DNA from: Clostridia bacterium
GTDB lineage: Bacteria; Bacillota; Clostridia; Lachnospirales; Cellulosilyticaceae
DNA: 64,000 nucleotides
Direction: 5' to 3'
Assembly (NCBI GenBank): GCA_029239755.1
Contig: JARBUI010000004.1
Coordinates: 1-64,000, forward strand
The notes beneath the pieces are model-generated. The model ran no database searches, was not told the origin of the DNA, and saw only the letters and a program-made list of their open reading frames with translations. A program made the position numbers and the translations under genes. Shown here one piece after another: positions 29,792-39,021 of the stretch (within the stretch, counting starts at the first letter, position 1; each line of letters opens with the position of its first letter).

Positions 29792-30274
29792 ATGAGGAAG
29801 ATTAAAGCAAAGCCAATAACTAGAGAGAACTTTACGCCCTATGGAAGCTTTTATAGTATTACTGAGCCAACGGGGCATAACCTAGGTGCATTTTATCATG
29901 ATCACGTATTATTCCCGGTATCTGGACATATGCCTATAGCATTTTCAGCACTCGTTTCAGAAAAACCAGAAAAAATGGTTGTTACAGCAGCAGAATATCA
30001 TAACACAACAGCGGAAGGTGTACTTCCGATAGATGATGATGTTATTTTGCATGTTGCACCGCCATCCAATAAACCTGTTCCAGAATTGACAGAGGCATTT
30101 ATAGTACCTAAGGGGACTATGGTTAAATTAAATACTGGGGTATGGCATCTGGCAGCTCTGCCTATTCACCAAGATAAAGTACATGTACTTATAGTTCTGC
30201 CAGAAAGAATATATTTTAATGACTGCACAGTAGTAGAGTATGCACCTGAAGATCAAATAGAAATTGCATTATAA
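29792..30274 (+). CDS. Ureidoglycolate lyase (AllA)-like cupin-fold protein
   Basis: FTPYGSF, HNTTAEGVLPIDDDVILHVAPP, FIVPKGTMVKLNTGVWHLAALPI; ATG 29792 behind ggagaagagct. Confidence 0.7.
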   Translation: MRKIKAKPITRENFTPYGSFYSITEPTGHNLGAFYHDHVLFPVSGHMPIAFSALVSEKPEKMVVTAAEYHNTTAEGVLPIDDDVILHVAPPSNKPVPELTEAFIVPKGTMVKLNTGVWHLAALPIHQDKVHVLIVLPERIYFNDCTVVEYAPEDQIEIAL

Positions 30275-30303
30275 AAACTATACTAAACTTAGGAGGTAAC
30301 ACT

Positions 30304-31314
30304 ATGAAAAAAATAATTAACAGACCAGAAGATTACGTAAATGAAATGTTAGAAGGACTATACATTGCACATCCAGATTTGATTACATATACGGGAGATG
30401 ATGTGCGCTGCTTAGTGGCGGTTAATAAAAAAGCAGGCAAAGTTGGTATTGCAACAGGGGGCGGATCAGGACATTTGCCACTATTTTTGGGATATGTAGG
30501 AAAAGGTATGCTGGATGGCTGCTCTGTAGGAGATGTATTCCAGTCACCAAGTGCAGAACAAATGCTGGCTGTTACAAAAGAAATTGATTCAGGTGCAGGC
30601 GTATTATATATTTATGGTAATTACAACGGAGATATTTTTAACTTTGACATGGCAGCTGAAATGGCAGACTTTGAGGAAAGTATTCGCGTTGAAAGTGTTG
30701 TAGCGGGTGAAGATGTTGCATCTGCAGGTCCTGCAGCAGATGGTGAAAAAAATACCAGAAGAGGTGTTGCAGGGATTATCTTTGTTTATAAGTGTGCAGG
30801 GGCAGCTGCAGATGCGATGATGGACTTAGACGAGGTAAAACGTGTAGCTGAAAAAGCAGCAGCTAACGTACGAACAATGGGAGTAGCTTTAACCCCTTGC
30901 ATCGTACCGAGAGTTGGAACACCTGGTTTTACAATTGGCGCGGACAAAATGGAAATCGGCATGGGCATTCACGGAGAAACAGGTATTAGACGTGGAAAAT
31001 TAGAACCAGCTGACCAAATCGTTGATGAAATGCTAGAAAAAATTGTTGCAGATATACCTTATGTATCAGGGGATGAAGTAGCAGTTCTTGTAAATGGTCT
31101 TGGGGCGACACCTTTGGATGAGCAGTACATCGTAACAAGAAGAATTGATTCTTATTTAAAAGAAAAAGGTATCAAGGTATATCGTTACTATGTCGGTGAA
31201 TACGCAACGTCTCTTGAAATGGCAGGATTTTCAATTTCATTATTAAAATTAGATGATGAGTTAAAAGGCTTGATCGATGCGCCTGCTCAAACACCTTTCT
31301 TTGTACAATTGTAG
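30304..31314 (+). CDS. DhaK-like dihydroxyacetone/tetrulose kinase subunit
   Basis: GGGSGHLPLFLGYVGKGML, NYNGDIFNFDMA, MEIGMGIHGETG with substrate-binding His. Confidence 0.93.
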   Translation: MKKIINRPEDYVNEMLEGLYIAHPDLITYTGDDVRCLVAVNKKAGKVGIATGGGSGHLPLFLGYVGKGMLDGCSVGDVFQSPSAEQMLAVTKEIDSGAGVLYIYGNYNGDIFNFDMAAEMADFEESIRVESVVAGEDVASAGPAADGEKNTRRGVAGIIFVYKCAGAAADAMMDLDEVKRVAEKAAANVRTMGVALTPCIVPRVGTPGFTIGADKMEIGMGIHGETGIRRGKLEPADQIVDEMLEKIVADIPYVSGDEVAVLVNGLGATPLDEQYIVTRRIDSYLKEKGIKVYRYYVGEYATSLEMAGFSISLLKLDDELKGLIDAPAQTPFFVQL

Positions 31315-31328
31315 GAGGTATGTGTGTT

Positions 31329-31958
31329 ATGAATAACAGCTATTTAATTGAACTTTTAAAAGAACTTCAAGATATTATGTGCGAAAACAGGGACTATTTA
31401 ATTAAACTAGATAGCATAGTGGGTGATGGAGATTTAGGGCTTACTATGAGTGATGGATTTACAGCAGCTTATAAAGCGGTTTCTGCAAGCGGCGAAACGG
31501 ATGCTGGAAAACTCCTTTACAATGCTGGGAAGGCAATGTCGACAGCTGTACCATCCACAATGGGAACACTAATGGCTTCTGGCCTTATGCAAGCAGGCAA
31601 AGTATTAAAAGGAAAAACGGAATTAGAAAAAGCAGATATAGCAGCTCTGTTTGAGGCCTACTTAGAAGGCGTTGCAAACAGAGGAAAGGCAAAAGTGGGA
31701 GATAAGACATTTTTAGATGGGCTTGCCCCAGCTGTAGCTGCGCTCAAATCAGCACTGCAAGCTGGAGATGAGCTTAATGTAGCAGCTGCAGCGGCTAGAG
31801 AGGCTGCAGAAGCAGGTTTCCAGCATACAACAACTATGATTGCAGTTCACGGCAGAGCGGCAACAAGAGGAGAAGCATCAAGAGCGCTTCAGGATCCAGG
31901 TGCAGCCGTAGCGATGCTGATGATGAAAGCGTTTGAAAAATCATTTTTAGCTAAATAG
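31329..31958 (+). CDS. DhaL-like nucleotide-binding kinase subunit
   Basis: LDSIVGDGDLGLTMSDGF, RGKAKVGDKTFLDGLAPA, GRAATRGEASRALQDPGA. Confidence 0.92.
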   Translation: MNNSYLIELLKELQDIMCENRDYLIKLDSIVGDGDLGLTMSDGFTAAYKAVSASGETDAGKLLYNAGKAMSTAVPSTMGTLMASGLMQAGKVLKGKTELEKADIAALFEAYLEGVANRGKAKVGDKTFLDGLAPAVAALKSALQAGDELNVAAAAAREAAEAGFQHTTTMIAVHGRAATRGEASRALQDPGAAVAMLMMKAFEKSFLAK

Positions 31959-32025
31959 CATATGAATAATAATTAACCTATTAAGCGTTATATATAGCAG
32001 AGATAGAACTTTTCTAGGAAATGGT

Positions 32026-32070
32026 AAAAGAGTCTAAAGTTAGAGTTTTTCTAATTTTAGACTCTTTTTG
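32026..32070. terminator. Intrinsic terminator between convergent genes
   Basis: aaaagagtctaaagttag / ctaattttagactctttt stem + T-tract. Confidence 0.8.
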
Positions 32071-32140
32071 CTATAACGTAGAAAAGCAAACTAAAATAAT
32101 CATACCTGTACCGAAAGTGTTCAATAAGCTGCCTGCATGT

Positions 32141-33145
32141 TTATTGTTGCACAGCACAAGTACTGTGACGAACCACAATTGATCCGCCAACACAAGTTTT
32201 AACATTTTTAAAAGAGGAGTCTTCAATGGCAGCGTGAAGATGTCTTAATGCTAAAGAACCCATTAGTTTTTTGGGTACACTCATAGTTGAAAGGCAGGGG
32301 GAGTTAATGGCAGAAAAAGGAATATCATCAAATCCGATTACAGAAATATCACGGGGTATTTTATATTTAAATTCATTTACAGCTTTCATTGCACCGATTG
32401 CAATAGTATCATTGTCTGCAAAAGCACAACTAGGTAATTTTATGCCCTGAGCCAGATAGCTTTTCATACTATGATAAGAGCCGAGTAATGTTGGTGTTAA
32501 TAAGAATTCATTTGAAGGATCAAAGCGGAGGTTTAATTTTTTGGCAGACTCCATAAAGCTGAGAGCTCGTTCATCAAAGTTTTGAATATTGATATTGCTT
32601 CGGAAATAGGCAACATGCTTATGACCTAGCTCTGCAAGATGAGATAAGGCATCGTAAACAATCTCTCGGTTGCTTATTGCAATGGAATTACAATGAAAGT
32701 TAGGCATTGCATTATCAACAACGATATACGGAATAGGTATTTTTTCTAAAAGCGGGTAAGAAGAAAAATCAAGTTCTGTGCCTAGAAGAATTAATCCATG
32801 AAAAGACGCGTAATCAATATTTTGAAGAGTTTCCTCTAAATGATTTTCAGAAATAACTATACTTAAATTATAACCTTGACTGCGGCAGTCATTTTCAATA
32901 GAGTCCATAATGGTAGAAATAAATCCGGCATTTTCTTCAACGATCATACCATGCTTAATATATTTTAAAAATAATAGGTTTTTAGGTGAAGTACTAGCTT
33001 TTTTAGGAAGGGTGTAATGATATTCGTCTAACAGGTCTAAAATCAATTTGCGGGTCTCTTTTCCTACACCTTTTTTGTTATTTAGTACAAGAGAAACTGC
33101 TGTAGGAGAAACACCAGCAATATCTGCTATTTCCTTTAGTGTCAA
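32141..33145 (-). CDS. LacI family transcriptional regulator
   Basis: MTLKEIADIAGVSPTAVSLVLNNKKGVGKETR HTH and periplasmic-binding-like effector domain. Confidence 0.95.
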   Translation of the reverse strand: MTLKEIADIAGVSPTAVSLVLNNKKGVGKETRKLILDLLDEYHYTLPKKASTSPKNLLFLKYIKHGMIVEENAGFISTIMDSIENDCRSQGYNLSIVISENHLEETLQNIDYASFHGLILLGTELDFSSYPLLEKIPIPYIVVDNAMPNFHCNSIAISNREIVYDALSHLAELGHKHVAYFRSNINIQNFDERALSFMESAKKLNLRFDPSNEFLLTPTLLGSYHSMKSYLAQGIKLPSCAFADNDTIAIGAMKAVNEFKYKIPRDISVIGFDDIPFSAINSPCLSTMSVPKKLMGSLALRHLHAAIEDSSFKNVKTCVGGSIVVRHSTCAVQQ

Positions 33146-33244
33146 TGTGTATCAATCCTTTCCGACTACCTAACCAGAACAATATTTGTAGTATTATTAT
33201 ACCATGTTTACATATGTTCAACAATCTTTTTAAAAGATAAGGAC

Positions 33245-34477
33245 CTACTGCTTGCCGTATAAAACAAGGTGCTTGGGGATGCCATTATCATATTTAATAT
33301 TTGCTTCACCTTGGATGAGTGGTTTTAGGTATTGAATCATTTCATCAGTTACATCGTTTCCAGCTGCATTTATTAATTGCAACGGTATTTTCTTTTCGAA
33401 GTTTGCTACTGTTGATACGGGAACGGAAATAAATTCAATATCGTAAGGGGAAGAGCTTTTTCTTCGAATAGAGGCCATTTCGCCAGATGCACCTTCAAGT
33501 GCACACTGCAGTGCTTTCATGCCGAGCATTCTGGATTCACTCAAATCGGTGGCACTGGCAATATGTGCAGCTGAACGCTGCATTAAATTTAACTCTATAG
33601 AACGTACTTTGCAGCCAATTCTATTTCTTACAAGATTCTCAAGCATACGCCCCACTCCGGCGATGTACTTATGACCAAACACATCAAAATCTCCTGACTG
33701 AATTTGTTCTGATATATACTTGCCTTCCGTATCCTTTATGCCTTCGCTGACTGCTACAATGATAGAACCGTGTTCTTTTAGTTTATATTTTACATCTTGT
33801 ATAAAGGATTCTGTGTTGAAGGGTACTTCGCATAAGTAGATTAAGCTGGGGCCTACACCACCGTTTAATCTGGATAAAGCTGAAGCAGCTGTTAACCACC
33901 CGGCATTTCTCCCCATGATTTCCACAATTGTAACGGCCATAGTAGCATATACGGCAATGTCCCTCTCTAGTTCTGAACAAGTCGTTGCCACATATTTAGC
34001 GGCGGAGCCAAATCCTGGACAGTGATCTATCTGTACCAAATCATTATCTATTGTTTTTGGTGCGCCTATAATGTTAATATCCTGTATATTATTTAGTTTT
34101 AGATATTCAGATAACTTATGTACTGTATCCATTGAATCATTTCCACCAATATATATGAAATAGGAAATGTCATGTTTTCTAAATATATTAATCAGTGTTT
34201 CGTATGGAGTGTTATTATCTCCGTAGTGGTCTAACTTAAATCTGCAGGAACCAAGTGCAGCAGCGGGTGTTTGACATAGTAATTCTATGGTATTTGTATC
34301 TTTTATTATCTCATTCAAATCTATAAAAGCCTCATCGAGTACACCTTGTATGCCGTTAATGGCTCCGTATATTTTATCTACTTTAGAACTTGTTTGGGCT
34401 CCTTGTAATATACCTGCTAAAGTTGCATTGATCGCTGCTGTGGGTCCGCCGGATTGTGCAATAAGAAGATTTTTCAT
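33245..34477 (-). CDS. Phosphofructokinase family, probable diphosphate-dependent
   Basis: AQSGGPTAAINATLAG, IGGNDSMDTVHKL, GAPKTIDNDL (PPi-PFK signature), MGRNAGWL. Confidence 0.9.
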   Translation of the reverse strand: MKNLLIAQSGGPTAAINATLAGILQGAQTSSKVDKIYGAINGIQGVLDEAFIDLNEIIKDTNTIELLCQTPAAALGSCRFKLDHYGDNNTPYETLINIFRKHDISYFIYIGGNDSMDTVHKLSEYLKLNNIQDINIIGAPKTIDNDLVQIDHCPGFGSAAKYVATTCSELERDIAVYATMAVTIVEIMGRNAGWLTAASALSRLNGGVGPSLIYLCEVPFNTESFIQDVKYKLKEHGSIIVAVSEGIKDTEGKYISEQIQSGDFDVFGHKYIAGVGRMLENLVRNRIGCKVRSIELNLMQRSAAHIASATDLSESRMLGMKALQCALEGASGEMASIRRKSSSPYDIEFISVPVSTVANFEKKIPLQLINAAGNDVTDEMIQYLKPLIQGEANIKYDNGIPKHLVLYGKQ

Positions 34478-34737
34478 GTAGAATTACCTCTTTTCTTTTA
34501 ATATTTAATGATAGGGTATTTAAGTGATATTTGTTTTTTGTTATTTAATTTTATTGATAATTATTGTTTATTATTATTTTATATTCTTTTCATGCTGTTT
34601 TCAAGTTCTATTTATTGATTTTTATTGTTTTTATTCGAAATGAGGTATTTGGACTTTGCGGCTTTTATGAACTGTTATTGATTTTTTAAAACCTATATAT
34701 TACACTAATAGATATTAATAAAAGGATGGGTGCACAT

Positions 34738-35517
34738 ATGCTTGCAATAGAACGCCATAATTTAATATTAAAGTTATTAGCAGAAAATGATCATTTAACA
34801 ACAAATGAATTCTGTGATTTATTAAATGTCTCTGCTGCAACAGTGCGGAATGATTTAAATAAGTTAGAAAAGAAAAATTTAATTCATAAAACCCATGGCG
34901 GTGCAAGTTTATTAATTAAATCTAATGATGTTTATGAAGCGTCTTATACATTTCATAAACGTGAGGGTTCAAATAGTCTGCAGAAAGATGTTATCAGTGA
35001 AGCGGCCATCAAGTATATTAAAGAAGATCAATGCATTATATTGGATGCAAGTTCCACAGCCTTGGCTTTAGCTAAAAAACTAGGCCGATTTTCAAGATTA
35101 ACCGTTGTAACAAACGGTATATATACCATGCTTTCCTTAAAAGAAATGCCTAATATCACAGTTATTTTTATTGGGGGAGTTGTTACAAAGCACTCAGGAG
35201 GAGTAGAAGGGGTATTGGGATGTGATATTCTAAATCATATTAATGTAGATATCGCATTTGTATCTGGACATGGTTTTGCATTAGAAGAAGGGCTTACCGA
35301 TTTTAATATATATGAAGTAGAATTAAAGAAGCAGATGCTTAAACATGGTAAGAAGTGTATTGCGCTGTTTGATTCTTCCAAATTAGAAAAAGTATCAACT
35401 GCAAGTTTTGGAAAAGCAGAAGATATACATTTGCTTATTACTGACTCACACGCTTCTGAGCAGACATTAGCAAAGTATAAAAATAGTAATCTTCCTATAG
35501 AAGTATGCCTGCTATGA
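34738..35517 (+). CDS. DeoR/GlpR family transcriptional regulator
   Basis: ERHNLILKLLAENDHLTTNEFCDLLNVSAATVRNDLNKLEKKNLIHKTHGGA. Confidence 0.94.
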   Translation: MLAIERHNLILKLLAENDHLTTNEFCDLLNVSAATVRNDLNKLEKKNLIHKTHGGASLLIKSNDVYEASYTFHKREGSNSLQKDVISEAAIKYIKEDQCIILDASSTALALAKKLGRFSRLTVVTNGIYTMLSLKEMPNITVIFIGGVVTKHSGGVEGVLGCDILNHINVDIAFVSGHGFALEEGLTDFNIYEVELKKQMLKHGKKCIALFDSSKLEKVSTASFGKAEDIHLLITDSHASEQTLAKYKNSNLPIEVCLL

Positions 35518-35604
35518 TGTGACAAGAGGATGCAGAAGGAAAACTATTGTTTGTGTCAAAACAGATTTATTGCACAGAACGGCTGAAATTTTATTTATAA
35601 TAAA

Positions 35605-35644
35605 GACAAAAACAGGAGAGCCGGAGAAGCCTCCTGTTTTTGTC
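35605..35644. terminator. Bidirectional intrinsic terminator
   Basis: gacaaaaacaggag / ctcctgtttttgtc perfect 14-bp stem between convergent genes. Confidence 0.8.
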
Positions 35645-35669
35645 TGCAGCTGAAAGGATATAACGTAAA

Positions 35670-36344
35670 TCAAGAACTTTTTAAATAATCCTCATAGATG
35701 CCTTCTATATGTCCAGCAGTTACTTTTTCAAACTGTTTAACTACGATGACTGCTTCTTTTAAATCTTGATCTCCGGAATCAGCATTATAAAAGCCGATAC
35801 AGGGAATACCTGCTGCTTTTGCAGATTTCACTCCATTTGCAGAATCCTCTATAGCTATGCATTCGCGGGGATCTAGGCCAAGTTCTTCAGCTGCTTTTAT
35901 AAACACATCTGGGGCTGGTTTCGGATTTGATACATTCACTGCACTTACAATTTTATCAAAATAAGTATGAATTCCCAGTGATTTGGTTACACGAATGATA
36001 TATTCGTAGGGAGATGAAGAGGCCACTGCAAGCTTATATCCTTTTTTATGAAGCGCACTTATAAGTTTGGAAACTCCTTTAATGCCTTCAAATCCATTAG
36101 TTTCTATTAGTAATTCTCTTTTTTGCTTGAAATTCTTAAAGAATTCTTCATCAGTACAGGGCAGGTTATTTCTTGACCTAATATCTTCCATTACTTTTGC
36201 GTGCGTTGTCCCAATAAATCTTTTGTAAATCTCATAGGGATATGTAATACCATACTCCTCTAGAACGAGGCAATAGGCTTTGTAATGCATCGGTTCAGAA
36301 TTTACAAGAACCCCATCCATATCAAAAATAATTCCTTTTAGCAT
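35670..36344 (-). CDS. HAD-IA hydrolase, beta-phosphoglucomutase-like
   Basis: GIIFDMDGVLVNSEP, VASSSPYEYI, KPAPDVFIKAAEELG, AIEDSANGVKSAKAAG. Confidence 0.93.
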   Translation of the reverse strand: MLKGIIFDMDGVLVNSEPMHYKAYCLVLEEYGITYPYEIYKRFIGTTHAKVMEDIRSRNNLPCTDEEFFKNFKQKRELLIETNGFEGIKGVSKLISALHKKGYKLAVASSSPYEYIIRVTKSLGIHTYFDKIVSAVNVSNPKPAPDVFIKAAEELGLDPRECIAIEDSANGVKSAKAAGIPCIGFYNADSGDQDLKEAVIVVKQFEKVTAGHIEGIYEDYLKSS

Positions 36345-36550
36345 AATACTCCTCCTCGGGTTTTATTGAACTCATTTTACACCATTATTCTTCTTTTATA
36401 AAACTGAAAATCAATAGAAGAGGCTTCAAAGGCTAAATGCATAGTAGTTGTTAAGTTTACACATCATATAGGAGTTGGTAAGAAATACTGCTAGTATATT
36501 TGTATAATAAACTATTGCATATATAATATAACTGTGGTATATTTGTATCA

Positions 36551-36565
36551 AGGAAAACGTTTGCC
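36551..36565 (+). promoter_or_regulatory. Putative RbsR/cre-type operator 1
   Basis: aggaaaacgtttgcc, identical to 37622-37636. Confidence 0.75.
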
Positions 36566-36596
36566 CAAGTATTTTGTTAACGAATAGGGGAGAAGT

Positions 36597-37601
36597 ATGA
36601 AAACAACAATCAAAGATATTGCGCAACAAGCTCATGTATCAGTTGGAACAGTTTCCAAAATTCTTAATAAGAAAGATGGGCATATTAGTGATGAAACGAG
36701 ACAAAAGGTGATGGCTGTAGCGAAACAGCTTAATTATACACCAAATACTTTAGCAAGAAGTCTTGTGACAAAACAAACAAAGACAATAGGGCTTATTTTA
36801 CCTGATATTTCAAATCCTTTTTTTCCGGAACTTGCAAGAGGTGCTGAAGATAAGGCTAGTGAATTAGGATATAGTATTATGTATTGTAATACTGATGATG
36901 ATGTAAAAAAGGAAGATAAGTATATCCAAATGCTTACTGAAAAAATGGCTGATGGTATTATCATTACCCAGTCTGTTGCAAGAAAAATGACATCAGAAAG
37001 ACTGCAGTTAGCTAGAACACCCATTATTTTAATTGACAGAGATGCAGAGGGAGAAGGGGTTGGTGGAAAAGTTCTTGTTGATAACCTGATGGGAGCTTAT
37101 GAAGCTATAAAACATTTACTTATAAAAGGGTATAGAAATATAGTATTTGTTGCAGGGCCGTTGACCTCAAACACAACAAAGGCGAGGCTAGAAGGTTATA
37201 AAAGGGCTTTAGATGAATTTAAAGTTCCTTTTAACAAAGATTATATTTTAGAAGGACAATATAAAAGTGAATGGGGTTTTAAGGCAGTCAATCAACTATT
37301 TGAAAAAAAACTTAATTTTGATGCAGTATTTTGTGGAAATGATGTTATTGCTATTAGCGTAGTTAAGGCACTAAAAGATGCAGGTAAATTAATCCCAGAA
37401 GATGTAGCTGTTATTGGATATGATGATATACACATGGCAAGTCTTATAGAACCGCCGCTCACTACAGTGCGTCAGCCGATATATGAAATGGGTTATCGCG
37501 CTGTTGAAATGCTGGTAGATATTATTGAAAATCCAAATCAAGATATAAAAGAAAGAAGAATATTATTAGCAACTAAGCTAATAATAAGAAAGACGACTTA
37601 G
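36597..37601 (+). CDS. rbsR: LacI family regulator of ribose operon
   Basis: MKTTIKDIAQQAHVSVGTVSKILNKKDGHISDETR; immediately upstream of rbsK. Confidence 0.9.
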   Translation: MKTTIKDIAQQAHVSVGTVSKILNKKDGHISDETRQKVMAVAKQLNYTPNTLARSLVTKQTKTIGLILPDISNPFFPELARGAEDKASELGYSIMYCNTDDDVKKEDKYIQMLTEKMADGIIITQSVARKMTSERLQLARTPIILIDRDAEGEGVGGKVLVDNLMGAYEAIKHLLIKGYRNIVFVAGPLTSNTTKARLEGYKRALDEFKVPFNKDYILEGQYKSEWGFKAVNQLFEKKLNFDAVFCGNDVIAISVVKALKDAGKLIPEDVAVIGYDDIHMASLIEPPLTTVRQPIYEMGYRAVEMLVDIIENPNQDIKERRILLATKLIIRKTT

Positions 37602-37621
37602 ATAATTTTTTTTAGGGTTTT

Positions 37622-37636
37622 AGGAAAACGTTTGCC
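37622..37636 (+). promoter_or_regulatory. Putative RbsR/cre-type operator 2
   Basis: aggaaaacgtttgcc between rbsR stop and rbsK SD. Confidence 0.75.
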
Positions 37637-37660
37637 TAATGCAGATACAGGAGGTTAAGA

Positions 37661-38572
37661 ATGATTACTGTTATTGGAAGTTTAAATATGGATCTAGTTA
37701 CTAAAACAGACAAGGTTCCTAAAGTGGGAGAAACATTTTTGGGAGCTGATTTTAAACAGGCAGCTGGAGGGAAAGGTGCAAACCAGGCAGATGCCATTGC
37801 AAAACTAGGTGGAAAGGTAGCGATGATAGGAAGAGTCGGAAATGATCAATTTGGGCATACTCTTATGAAATCCTTAGAATGTGATGGGGTTGAAGTATCT
37901 TGCATCCAAATAACTGAAGGAACGTCTACTGGTATTGCAACAATTATTGTAAATGGCGACGGAGATAACTCGATTATTGTAGTTCCGGGAGCAAATTTTA
38001 AGTTGACTCCAGAAGATGTTGACGATGCGGAAGTGGTCATTAAGAACTCGGATATAATGATTGCGCAGCTTGAAGTACCTATTGATACTATCAAATACGC
38101 TTTTAAAAAAGCAAAAGAGTACGGGAAATATACTATATTAAATCCTGCACCAGCTAGAGAGCTTGATGAAGATCTGCTTAAAATGACTGATCTTTTGGTT
38201 CCGAATGAAACGGAACTTGAAATACTAACTGGCAGGACGCTTGTGACAAAAGAAGATATGCTTGCAGCGTCCAAGGAACTTATGCAAAAAGGAGTCAAAG
38301 AGATGATGGTTACTTTAGGAAGCAACGGATGTCTTCATATTGACAAGACAAGCAGCACCCATTATCCGGCACATCTTGTAGAGGCGGTAGATACGACTGC
38401 AGCAGGGGATAGCTTTATTGGCGCCATTGCGACTGCATTTTCAGAAGGGAAATCAATTGAGGAAGCCATTAACTTTGCATCAAAAGTAAGTGCACTCACT
38501 GTAACTCGCGCAGGCGCTCAGGATTCTTTGCCTACCAAAAAAGAAGTAGAAGAATACATGACAAAAATTTAG
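37661..38572 (+). CDS. rbsK: Ribokinase
   Basis: GSLNMDLVTKTDKVPKVGETFLG, AAGGKGANQA, DTTAAGDSFIGA. Confidence 0.96.
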   Translation: MITVIGSLNMDLVTKTDKVPKVGETFLGADFKQAAGGKGANQADAIAKLGGKVAMIGRVGNDQFGHTLMKSLECDGVEVSCIQITEGTSTGIATIIVNGDGDNSIIVVPGANFKLTPEDVDDAEVVIKNSDIMIAQLEVPIDTIKYAFKKAKEYGKYTILNPAPARELDEDLLKMTDLLVPNETELEILTGRTLVTKEDMLAASKELMQKGVKEMMVTLGSNGCLHIDKTSSTHYPAHLVEAVDTTAAGDSFIGAIATAFSEGKSIEEAINFASKVSALTVTRAGAQDSLPTKKEVEEYMTKI

Positions 38573-38588
38573 GACAGGAGAAGCTTTC

Positions 38589-39008
38589 ATGAAAAAAGGT
38601 GTTCTTATTCATTCGGAAATATCTTATGTTATCAGCAAATTAGGACATGGAGATAGTATTGTTATTGCAGACAGCGGTTTGCCTATTCCCGGAAGTGTAC
38701 AAAGAATAGATTTGGCATTGACGGAAGGGATTCCATCCTTTATGCAAGTCCTGCAGGCAGTCTTAAGCGAACAATGTGTAGAGGAAATGATTATTGCACA
38801 TGAAATAAAAGATAAAAATGCAAAACTGTATCATCAGGTATTAGAAGTTATTCACAATTATGAAAAAAACGGAAATGTGAAACTTAAAGTAACAGAAGTC
38901 TCTCATGAAGAGTTCAAAGCAGAGACTCAAAAAACCAAGGCAATTATAAGGACGGGAGAATATACACCTTATGCAAACATCATACTAAGATCGGGTGTGG
39001 TTTTTTAG
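38589..39008 (+). CDS. rbsD: D-ribose pyranase
   Basis: [46 protein letters not shown]. Confidence 0.97.
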   Translation: MKKGVLIHSEISYVISKLGHGDSIVIADSGLPIPGSVQRIDLALTEGIPSFMQVLQAVLSEQCVEEMIIAHEIKDKNAKLYHQVLEVIHNYEKNGNVKLKVTEVSHEEFKAETQKTKAIIRTGEYTPYANIILRSGVVF

Positions 39009-39021
39009 GAGGAGGATGGAT

